Assembly (NCBI RefSeq): GCF_024029355.1
Contig: NZ_CP097117.1
Span: forward strand, 434,001-498,000
From: Fructilactobacillus cliffordii
GTDB taxonomy: Bacteria; Bacillota; Bacilli; Lactobacillales; Lactobacillaceae
Length of the DNA: 64,000 nt
Direction: 5' to 3'
Positions 13,683-21,231 of this stretch are shown piece after piece. Numbering within the stretch: position 1 is the stretch's first letter; each line of letters opens with the position of its first letter. A program made the position numbers and the translations under genes. The notes under the pieces were generated by a model. It did no database searches, had not been told where the DNA came from, and was given only the letters and a program-made list of their open reading frames with translations.

Positions 13683-14531
13683 CTAAATTATAACAATTTT
13701 TGCAAGTGGTAAGCCTTTTTTTTGCAAAATCTTATAATCTTTTGCAGAAACCTGGACGGTTTGAATTGTTTTTACCCGATCATACAAGATATCAGCTAAG
13801 TTTCCCCTGACATTACCCTGATCATCCAATGGGTCCTCACTTAAACGCAAAATGTTGTGTGATTCGGTATTAATAAGCGACGTCAATTCAACACCCATGT
13901 AATTAATCATCACTGTGTCTTGCTCGGTAACAATGGACCGAACTTGATCATTATAAAACTCAAGCAATGAATTATAACGCTGTAAAACCTGGTGGGTTTC
14001 TGGGTTCTCAACGGTTACTAAATTAATGACTCCTTGGTAAAGATAGTAACGCACCACTGGTTGAAATTTCTGATTATAAAACACCATCTCTAGCATTTCA
14101 TTTTCTGCATAAAACAGGTTACTAAAAATGGTCCCATCATATGCATATTCTTCAATATAATCAAGCGTACCGTCCAAATTGGTGTAACGAACGTCCTGGG
14201 CCGCTCTTCTCGTATTGGGATACAAAAATTCTTTAGCAATTTCCGAACCCCGATCATAGATTGAAATACTCCCATCCCGGTTCACAAAAATTTTATCCCA
14301 ATACGGAACCGGAACGTCATTAAAAAAACGATATTGCCCCAAATGATACTTGCGCTGGGTTAAACGGTCTAATAGGTTAATTCCATTAACCCCTGACTCA
14401 CCAAAATATTTCCCTAACTTAGGAGCAGAAACTAAGGAAATCACATTAGGCTGCTCTTGATCAGGAGCTTCCGCCTTAATTTGTTGCCATTGCTCGTCAG
14501 CAACAACATTATTTACTAGTACGTAATCCAT
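13683..14531 (-). CDS. gtfB: Glycosylation chaperone GtfB, short form
   Basis: GtfB forms a complex with GtfA and helps it add GlcNAc to the serine-rich substrate before export. Assigned from its place directly after gtfA (23-nt overlap, translationally coupled, GGAGG upstream of the ATG) and from GtfB-like N-terminal sequence (beta-rich segments such as YHLGQYRFFNDVPVPYWDKI). The family is usually about 440-450 residues; this protein has 282. It stops at LAKIVII-TAG, roughly where the second Rossmann-like half should begin. The following 98 bp hold only the SRRP promoter, with no remnant of the missing half. It is either a truncated gene or a lineage-specific short chaperone. Confidence 0.75.
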   Translation of the reverse strand: MDYVLVNNVVADEQWQQIKAEAPDQEQPNVISLVSAPKLGKYFGESGVNGINLLDRLTQRKYHLGQYRFFNDVPVPYWDKIFVNRDGSISIYDRGSEIAKEFLYPNTRRAAQDVRYTNLDGTLDYIEEYAYDGTIFSNLFYAENEMLEMVFYNQKFQPVVRYYLYQGVINLVTVENPETHQVLQRYNSLLEFYNDQVRSIVTEQDTVMINYMGVELTSLINTESHNILRLSEDPLDDQGNVRGNLADILYDRVKTIQTVQVSAKDYKILQKKGLPLAKIVII

Positions 14532-15969
14532 TAATTAATTTCCTCCATTTATCCGCTGTGATTTGATCCTGAAATTCAGCAACAGATTTACTAGTGGCTG
14601 CTTGCAGTTTCGAATAATTACCTGTGATTAACTTATGCAATGCCACCTGAATTTGCTCTACGTTATAGTCATCATCAGTACGTTTTAAATTAACAAGGTA
14701 TCCGTTAACGCCATTTTGAATTAATTCCTGTGCCCCAAAACGGGCATCGAAGGTTACGACTGGCAAACCAGCGTTCAAAGCTTCAATGTAAGTTAATCCA
14801 AAGCCTTCTGAGAAAGAAGTGGAAACGAAAGCATCATAGTTAGGATAAATATTTTCCAAATCATGGGAGAGCCCCTTCAGATGAACATACTCTTCTGCAT
14901 GTTGTTCTTTAATGGTTTTCTCTAATTTTTCCTGTTCCTCCCCTTGACCATAAATATCAAAATTAATTTTTAATCCTTGATTATGCAAGTTAGCAACAGC
15001 TTTAATGGCAATATCAACGTGTTTTTCGGCGGCTAGGCGGGAGGCCGTAATCAAACGGAATGGACGGTGCGCCTTTCTCCCGGATTGCTGGGTAATGCCA
15101 TCACGTACTCCCCCGACAGGTATCGCGGTGACAATATCGCGAGCACTAGGATCGTCAATTAATAAATCATCGCGTTGTAATTTAGTGGCAGTTACCACTC
15201 TATCAACTTGATGGAGATGCTCTAACATGTATTCATAATGATCATTCCATAACGGATACTTTGGATCATCTCGATTAGCCAGTTGGTCTGCATGAACAAT
15301 ATAAACAATTTTAGAATTTGGAATCCGATTTTGCATTAACACGTCATCCGCAAATTCTCCCCGATCAATAATAAAATTACTATTACCATGATAGGCGCGA
15401 TCCACCTTCTCAAAGAAATAACGGTGTAATCCGTATAAATTACGGAAAAAAAGATGACGTCCACGTTCATTGAAGAGGTGAATGTTGACAACGTTAGAAC
15501 CACGGTGCGTATCATTTTCTACCTGATACATCACTTTACGTTCGCCAGTTCTTTCTAAATAAAGCTCCACCCGTGAAATGCCAACCTGCAAAACTGGATT
15601 ATCCGGATGTTGTTTATCCGGTCCTTTATAAAAATGCTGAATCACCCGCATACCAGAATCAGTCACAAATTCTTGCTTCCGATTGGTATTGGTATTATCA
15701 GTGATCATCACGTTCTTTTGAGGTTTAGTCCGGTGAACTAAACCTTTTTTTAAATATGATTCTCCTAAAACAAGGTACTCCCACAGATTTAAAACCTCAG
15801 AATCATGTAGCCCCCATCGATCCATCGCCCGATGCAATTCCGGAACTAGATTCAAAAATAAAAAACGGAATGGTAACTTTGCTTGCTTAAAGCGTTCTGC
15901 CCGATAAAACTCAGCATGTTCTACTCCAGAGTTCCCCAATCCCATTGCTTGGTTAATGAAAAAATTCAT
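14509..15969 (-). CDS. gtfA: Accessory Sec glycosyltransferase GtfA
   Basis: A cytoplasmic GT4-type glycosyltransferase that transfers GlcNAc from UDP-GlcNAc to serine/threonine of the SRRP. The 486 residues fit the family length (~500). The start MNFFINQAMGLGNSGVEHAE matches the conserved GtfA N-terminus, with a glycine-rich substrate loop. The GT-B C-terminal half carries the E-x7-E signature in EGFGLTYIEALNAGLPVV and a nucleotide-binding region around RLITASRLAAEKHVDIAIKA. The gene sits between asp3 and gtfB in one minus-strand operon. ATG start, preceded by AGAAAGTAGGA. Confidence 0.93.
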   Translation of the reverse strand: MNFFINQAMGLGNSGVEHAEFYRAERFKQAKLPFRFLFLNLVPELHRAMDRWGLHDSEVLNLWEYLVLGESYLKKGLVHRTKPQKNVMITDNTNTNRKQEFVTDSGMRVIQHFYKGPDKQHPDNPVLQVGISRVELYLERTGERKVMYQVENDTHRGSNVVNIHLFNERGRHLFFRNLYGLHRYFFEKVDRAYHGNSNFIIDRGEFADDVLMQNRIPNSKIVYIVHADQLANRDDPKYPLWNDHYEYMLEHLHQVDRVVTATKLQRDDLLIDDPSARDIVTAIPVGGVRDGITQQSGRKAHRPFRLITASRLAAEKHVDIAIKAVANLHNQGLKINFDIYGQGEEQEKLEKTIKEQHAEEYVHLKGLSHDLENIYPNYDAFVSTSFSEGFGLTYIEALNAGLPVVTFDARFGAQELIQNGVNGYLVNLKRTDDDYNVEQIQVALHKLITGNYSKLQAATSKSVAEFQDQITADKWRKLINGLRTSK

Positions 15970-15987
15970 AGCAAGTCCTACTTTCTC

Positions 15988-16749
15988 TTAAATATCAGAC
16001 TGCTGCATTTCGTTCAGCAGTCGTTGTGAAACTAAATCTCCGGCGGTCAACGTAACTGACTGGAGATCAAAATCAGTTTTAAAATCAGCTAATTTTTGTT
16101 CTAATTCAGATGCAGACCAAGATGCAGTTACCCATACGATTCGATTAGGTTGAAATGCCGGCAACGTTGCAAAGGGGGTTGCATCAACAACACGATTAAA
16201 ATTACGAATCATCATCGTTCCTTCCGTCCCCTTTTTGACTGAATCCCTTGGAATCAAGTCAATCGCAGCCATTTCAAACCGTGGCTTAATCGTAAATAAT
16301 TGCCAAATTTCATCTGGAACAATGAATAAACCCTTAAAAACAAATTGTTGGTTATTAAATTTTACCAGTGAAAATTCATAATCCTGCTCATCATTAGTTA
16401 GTTCAAAGGATAAATGATTAGTTAATGACATTGACTCGTTTGCAAGTTGCTGATTTTGATCATAAGTAACCAATTTTATCCCTACCGAATCCGCTGGGGA
16501 TGCTGTTCCGTCTAAAAGTAAATGAAATTTTTCATTTCGGGGCAATTGTGGTAATAATTTACTCCCATAATGAGGTCCCTGTGCATTTCCCTGCGGATGC
16601 TTAGTTTCCCACCAATGAATCCTTTTTCCAGCTGGCTGGAGAAGATTCTGGTAGCGGACAAATCCATTCAAATCATAGGCAATTTGGGAGCCATAACTAT
16701 CAGTATTTGGATCGGATGCATCCCAAGTTAACCCATAGATAGTTTTCAT
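15988..16749 (-). CDS. asp3: Accessory Sec system protein Asp3
   Basis: Asp3 forms a complex with Asp1 and Asp2 that is needed to export the glycosylated SRRP. The product is 253 residues, beginning MKTIYGLTWDASDPNTDSYG. The ATG at 16749 is 2 bp after the asp2 stop and has AAAGAAAGGGG upstream. A longer reading frame starting at 16851 would overlap the asp2 end by 100 bp and adds only a low-quality extension, so it was not used. The sequence contains a predicted beta-rich carbohydrate-binding-like core (residues ~40-150). Identity rests mainly on operon position and the conserved SYGSQIAYDLNGFVRYQ-type start. Confidence 0.82.
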   Translation of the reverse strand: MKTIYGLTWDASDPNTDSYGSQIAYDLNGFVRYQNLLQPAGKRIHWWETKHPQGNAQGPHYGSKLLPQLPRNEKFHLLLDGTASPADSVGIKLVTYDQNQQLANESMSLTNHLSFELTNDEQDYEFSLVKFNNQQFVFKGLFIVPDEIWQLFTIKPRFEMAAIDLIPRDSVKKGTEGTMMIRNFNRVVDATPFATLPAFQPNRIVWVTASWSASELEQKLADFKTDFDLQSVTLTAGDLVSQRLLNEMQQSDI

Positions 16750-16751
16750 GT

Positions 16752-18365
16752 TTATGCCCCTTTCTTTTGCTTCCGGGCCTTCTTGCGGGGTTTTCGGACT
16801 GGTTTGCGTCCAAAAGTAGACAATAGATACCAATATTGGCGTTGAAACCATGCCACGATTGGCCCAGTTTGATCATTATGTCGACCCTCGAAGCCTTTGG
16901 CCAATAGTTTTCCAGTTGGATTCAACTTTGCAAACCGAGTGCGAATTCCTTGGTAAGCATCACGATTGTAATCATCCTGAAACATGTAAGCAATCGCCAA
17001 GGTTGTATTCTGTAACTGACCGTTTTCTAAATTTTTCCAATATCGTTGATCTAAATCTTGACTCGCGGACTCTGATAAATCTGGTTCAAAATATAGTTGC
17101 ATATCTTCGCTCGTCCGAAAATCATTGGGACGTCGAACGCGTCCGTTCTGAGCGATGGTGCCTAACTCCGCCAATGGTTTCCCCAAGACAATTCCAGTTG
17201 GATTCAAACGAGCTCCATAGTACATTGCTCCAAAGGTCCCCATTGACATCCCTGCCAAGATTAAATCAGACTCCTGAAAGTGTAATTCACGAAGTTTATC
17301 CTGGATAATTTTCACAATTTGATTTTCAAAGTCAACATCACCAAGATAGAAAGCGCCTCCTTCCAGACGCCAATCAGAAATTAATAAAAACGGCGCTCCA
17401 AAGTTCTCCATCATCCGCCGTCCTTCATAGCCTTCCTTGGTCCGATAACCAGCAAAATAAACGTTTAATGGTGGCTTTAAATCTCCAGCATCAAAGTAAA
17501 CCCCAACGTTCCCATGCATTTTTTGATCTTTTAAAACCAGATCATTAGGCATCATTTCTCCATATGGACCTCGTGAGCGGCGAATGTGAAGATCCCCAAT
17601 CTGAACCTTTCCGTGACCTTTAGCGTATAACAATACCTGAAAAAAAGAGTGCTGCTCATTACCAAGCACTTCAAAACTAGTTTCTAAATCAGATCCAGTT
17701 GCAAAAACCGTTTTAATAACTTGCTTAGTGTTTGCATCAACTTGGGTGATTTTTAAAGCAAGTTCAGCTCCATCCTCAACTTGATAGTCAATTGAAACTT
17801 TATCTGCCATTTTTTCTGGCAAAAAGAAAGAGTCCATGGGACTAGCCACTAGTTGCCAATCATCAGTCGGTTTTATTTCTAATTCATGATAAACATTTCC
17901 ACGTTGGTGAACGGTAACTAAGTGCTGCAAGTTAAAGTGCCAAGCTTGGGGATTGAACCGATAGCCATCGGGATCAAAATAAAAAAAATGTTGAATGTCT
18001 TTAATTAATGGTTCTGGCGTTGAGTAATCGTAATAAAACGCACCCTTCATGGCTAAAAGATTTTGACTCTCTTGTTCAAATTCAAGCTGCCGGTTAACTA
18101 AGATTTGATTGGACGGTAACTCTCTTAGTACTGTCACATCGTTTAACCATGGAAAGCCAACGTCTAAAATAAAAACAGCATTTCGATATTTACCGTTTAA
18201 TCTATTATTGTCCTTAAAAAGAGGATACTTGTCAATTAATTGTTGCCCTAATTTGGAACTAGTGCTATGAAGGTACAAATAATCATCCGTTAAATAGTGA
18301 GCGGCAGTGGTAAAGTCGTTTGTCCCAATGTGAATGACAGGAGTTACAATTTTGGAATTAGCCAT
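16752..18365 (-). CDS. asp2: Accessory Sec system protein Asp2 (GlcNAc O-acetyltransferase / export factor)
   Basis: Asp2 acetylates GlcNAc on the SRRP and works with Asp1/Asp3 in export. The 537-residue protein has the alpha/beta-hydrolase nucleophile motif GMSMG with Ser374. An acidic pair (Asp464-Asp465) and His496 (in GRHNDQTGP) follow at the spacing of the Ser-Glu-His triad described for the Streptococcus gordonii protein, so it looks catalytically competent. The C-terminus is strongly basic (KPVRKPRKKARKQKKGA). The ATG overlaps the asp1 stop by 8 bp, indicating translational coupling. Confidence 0.92.
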   Translation of the reverse strand: MANSKIVTPVIHIGTNDFTTAAHYLTDDYLYLHSTSSKLGQQLIDKYPLFKDNNRLNGKYRNAVFILDVGFPWLNDVTVLRELPSNQILVNRQLEFEQESQNLLAMKGAFYYDYSTPEPLIKDIQHFFYFDPDGYRFNPQAWHFNLQHLVTVHQRGNVYHELEIKPTDDWQLVASPMDSFFLPEKMADKVSIDYQVEDGAELALKITQVDANTKQVIKTVFATGSDLETSFEVLGNEQHSFFQVLLYAKGHGKVQIGDLHIRRSRGPYGEMMPNDLVLKDQKMHGNVGVYFDAGDLKPPLNVYFAGYRTKEGYEGRRMMENFGAPFLLISDWRLEGGAFYLGDVDFENQIVKIIQDKLRELHFQESDLILAGMSMGTFGAMYYGARLNPTGIVLGKPLAELGTIAQNGRVRRPNDFRTSEDMQLYFEPDLSESASQDLDQRYWKNLENGQLQNTTLAIAYMFQDDYNRDAYQGIRTRFAKLNPTGKLLAKGFEGRHNDQTGPIVAWFQRQYWYLLSTFGRKPVRKPRKKARKQKKGA

Positions 18366-19953
18366 GATTTAAAACCCCCTTCCAGCGTTTAATGATTTGA
18401 TCTTGCTCATACTCTTCCATCAAATCAACACTATCAACGACTGCTTGATTCCAATGATGTAAATCTTTTAAAAAGTAATCAAGTTGCGTTGGTAACGCTG
18501 CAATTGTTCGATTTAAAAAGCCATTCTTCCCACTATGAATTAAATCCGTTGGAACGGTACTAATAATTGGAACCGCGGCCGAAATTGCTTGAATTTGTTT
18601 CTTTAAATCAGCATGGGTTCCCATATCAATGAACAAGCGAATTTTCTGAAAAATAGATTCATCATCATCCTGTTCTTCAATAAATTGAAACTGATTAGCA
18701 AAAAGATTAGCCCGATAAAAAAGCCGCAGGTCATCATCATCCAGAGCAGCATCATCATCCATAATTTGATTATCAATAAAATCTAGCCACTCTGCCTCTG
18801 TTTGGAATTTATGTGGTTGTGCTTCAGTAACGTATCTTTGATAGTCACTTCCTAGAACATCAACCTTTAAATGAGTTAAAATCCACTCTTGCTGTTTTAA
18901 CTGCAACAGTTGTTTAGAATTAGCATCTCCTGTAATCAGTAAAACCAGTTTGTCATCACTCAGTAGCTTAGGCAATAATGAATTTACAGCTTGTTCAATC
19001 TGTTCTTCAGACTGACCTACGACCTGCCAGTATACAAATTGAGCCTCAAATTCATTACTAAGTCCGGGACTAAAGCTGGTTGGATACGGTTCAATTGCGC
19101 TAAGTCGCTGATCCTCCTTTGACTCGTACTCCGCTTGAAATTGTTGCACCAAATTATGACTCGGGAATACCCAATTTACTTGGGGAAACTGTTGTCGCAA
19201 CTGATTAACTTGATCTAAGTGAATTGCTGGCTCCAGTAACGCTACCATCCGCTCGGCTGGTAACGATAAATGAAAGCGGTTAGTGGCAGGAACTCCGGCT
19301 CGATAAGCTGCAATCACGTTCGTAGGTTTATGAAAATGCTTTTCAAACCGTTCTTGAATCATTAGCTCTAAATTGGCATAAGTAGATTGGGCAAATTGAC
19401 TTTGGAACTCAGGCGCAACGTGAAAAATCTGCTCCGCATCCATCCAAAAAACTAGTTGTCGAAGCGGAGTATACCATTCTTGCCACGTTGTCTGATTATT
19501 ATTATTTATCCAAGTTTTTGTGCTTAAAAACCCATCATCTGAATAATAATTAATTTCACGAGATCCATCGGAGCGATAATAGACTACCTGTTCCACTTCC
19601 AGCTGGTGATGAACGACAATTTCCATCTCTAATACTCCATCACGATACAGCAACACTCGGTTTTCTCCATTAATAAAGAAAGGATCTAATCCATCTGTAA
19701 AGGGAAAATCATACAAAGTTAACGGTAAACCTTCGATTCCATCAACCTGTTGCAAATCCGCAAAAGCACTCCAATAAACAATGTCTTGTAAACCCAGCCG
19801 TTGTAAATCACGCTTTAACGTCAAAGATGACTGTAAAAATGCCAATTCAACTGGTTCATCAGCTTGCTGTAACATTTTAGCTAGCCAAACCTCGGGTAAA
19901 TCAGCTAAGGACTGACCATGAGCATCCTGAAAATTAGGAATAATTAATACCAT
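18358..19953 (-). CDS. asp1: Accessory Sec system protein Asp1
   Basis: A 531-residue component of the Asp1-Asp2-Asp3 complex; known Asp1 proteins have a GT-B-like fold without glycosyltransferase activity. The start MVLIIPNFQDAHGQSLADLPEVW is characteristic. The centre has the beta-rich insertion seen in the family (around YYRSDGSREINYYSDDGFLSTKTW). An acidic stretch (QIMDDDAALDDDDLRLFYRANLF) lies near residues 390-415. It starts 12 bp downstream of secY2 and overlaps asp2 by 8 bp. Length and context fit well. Confidence 0.9.
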   Translation of the reverse strand: MVLIIPNFQDAHGQSLADLPEVWLAKMLQQADEPVELAFLQSSLTLKRDLQRLGLQDIVYWSAFADLQQVDGIEGLPLTLYDFPFTDGLDPFFINGENRVLLYRDGVLEMEIVVHHQLEVEQVVYYRSDGSREINYYSDDGFLSTKTWINNNNQTTWQEWYTPLRQLVFWMDAEQIFHVAPEFQSQFAQSTYANLELMIQERFEKHFHKPTNVIAAYRAGVPATNRFHLSLPAERMVALLEPAIHLDQVNQLRQQFPQVNWVFPSHNLVQQFQAEYESKEDQRLSAIEPYPTSFSPGLSNEFEAQFVYWQVVGQSEEQIEQAVNSLLPKLLSDDKLVLLITGDANSKQLLQLKQQEWILTHLKVDVLGSDYQRYVTEAQPHKFQTEAEWLDFIDNQIMDDDAALDDDDLRLFYRANLFANQFQFIEEQDDDESIFQKIRLFIDMGTHADLKKQIQAISAAVPIISTVPTDLIHSGKNGFLNRTIAALPTQLDYFLKDLHHWNQAVVDSVDLMEEYEQDQIIKRWKGVLNHG

Positions 19954-19965
19954 TAATTCACCTTC

Positions 19966-21207
19966 TTACTTAAAAACCTGATATTGCTGTTTACTATAAA
20001 GAGCACGAATTTGTTCCCACAGCCCCTGAATTAAAGTAACCATAATCGCAATACTTCCAATGTAAATTGTATAGTTCGCAATTCCGTGCCACTTTAATCC
20101 AATAATTAAGGGAATAACGGCAATTACAACCAAACATAAACCTCCGCTAGTTGCCATAACTAGAAACCATTTTAATAGATAGTCAGTTGTGGCCATTCCC
20201 GGAAAGACATTTAAAATGTACTCATTATTTTCCTTCATCTGCTTTGACAATCGTAGCGGTTGAATCGTGATGAACCCAAAAATATAGGTCAACAACATAA
20301 TAATTACACCGTATCCAACAATTCCCGCTACCGTTTGCTGATTGGTAACAAGATGGATAAATTTAGCTAAGTGACTTGCACGTAATGTTCCATTTGATTC
20401 AATTAATTCATTCGGAATTAAAAACAAAGTTGAAGAAAACATGAAGGGCATCGCCCCTGCTACTAATAACTTAAATGGTAAATAAGACTGGCTCCCATTA
20501 CCTTCAATTAGCGGTCGTTGCAACGGAATGCGCAGTTCGATTTGTAATAGCATTACAAACAGGACAATCACGACTAGGGTGACCAGTCCGGCTGTAAGAA
20601 GGTGCGGTACCGTTAACGGATAATTCAAATCCTGCCACCCGGCCTGTAATGCCCGCGGCAAACCAATTAAAACTCCCGGTAGAATTAAAATTGAAATTCC
20701 ACCAAGTCCCTTTTCAGCATTAACGTTTCCCAGAAAAACGGTTAACATGGCACCTGCAATTAGGATCAAAATTGCGCCTATTTCCGAAACCAGCAATGGT
20801 AAACTATGATCCAGAACCGTAATGGGAACAAGAGCGGGTTTTAAATAAAACACCAACTGGTAAGCCTGTAAAATGGCCAACAGCAATGTAATTACTTTTT
20901 GAATGTATCCTGTTTGATTAATCGTTAGTCGATTTACCCAATCAAAGTCTAGTGCTGCTAACGCTTGCCAAAAAATCAATCCCATCATATATGGTCCTAG
21001 ACCTAATGATAATAGGGTAGGGATCTTCAATTCTCCCCCAATCGTAATCCCCAACATTTGTAGGAAGGATTGTTTGGAAAGAGCCGCATCGGCAACCGCT
21101 GGATCGATTCCAGGAATAATGATATCTTGCCCCAGAATTGAAATTACTAAAATTAACAACGTCCAGACAATGCGACTGGTCAAAAGATGTTTACGTAAAA
21201 ATTTCAT
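19966..21207 (-). CDS. secY2: Accessory preprotein translocase subunit SecY2
   Basis: The membrane channel of the accessory Sec system, dedicated to exporting the glycosylated SRRP. The 413 residues match SecY2 length and contain about ten hydrophobic segments. The N-terminus (KHLLTSRIVWTLLILVISILGQDIIIPGID) resembles SecY TM1 and the plug region, and FPGMATTDYLLKWFLVMA lies near the C-terminus. The gene lies between secA2 (25-bp gap) and asp1 (12-bp gap). The housekeeping secY would normally be in the ribosomal protein operon, which is not in this window. Confidence 0.92.
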   Translation of the reverse strand: MKFLRKHLLTSRIVWTLLILVISILGQDIIIPGIDPAVADAALSKQSFLQMLGITIGGELKIPTLLSLGLGPYMMGLIFWQALAALDFDWVNRLTINQTGYIQKVITLLLAILQAYQLVFYLKPALVPITVLDHSLPLLVSEIGAILILIAGAMLTVFLGNVNAEKGLGGISILILPGVLIGLPRALQAGWQDLNYPLTVPHLLTAGLVTLVVIVLFVMLLQIELRIPLQRPLIEGNGSQSYLPFKLLVAGAMPFMFSSTLFLIPNELIESNGTLRASHLAKFIHLVTNQQTVAGIVGYGVIIMLLTYIFGFITIQPLRLSKQMKENNEYILNVFPGMATTDYLLKWFLVMATSGGLCLVVIAVIPLIIGLKWHGIANYTIYIGSIAIMVTLIQGLWEQIRALYSKQQYQVFK

Positions 21208-21231
21208 TTATATTAACCACTTTCGCTCTAC

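Noticed and set aside
13673..13688. Small palindrome ATTTAG-CTAA-CTAAAT at the gtfB stop
   Set aside because: Six-bp A+T-rich arms with no T run; too weak to call a terminator.
16750..16851. Upstream start for asp3 (MVSTPILVSIVYFW...)
   Set aside because: It overlaps the asp2 end by 100 bp and ignores the well-placed ribosome site before the ATG at 16749.
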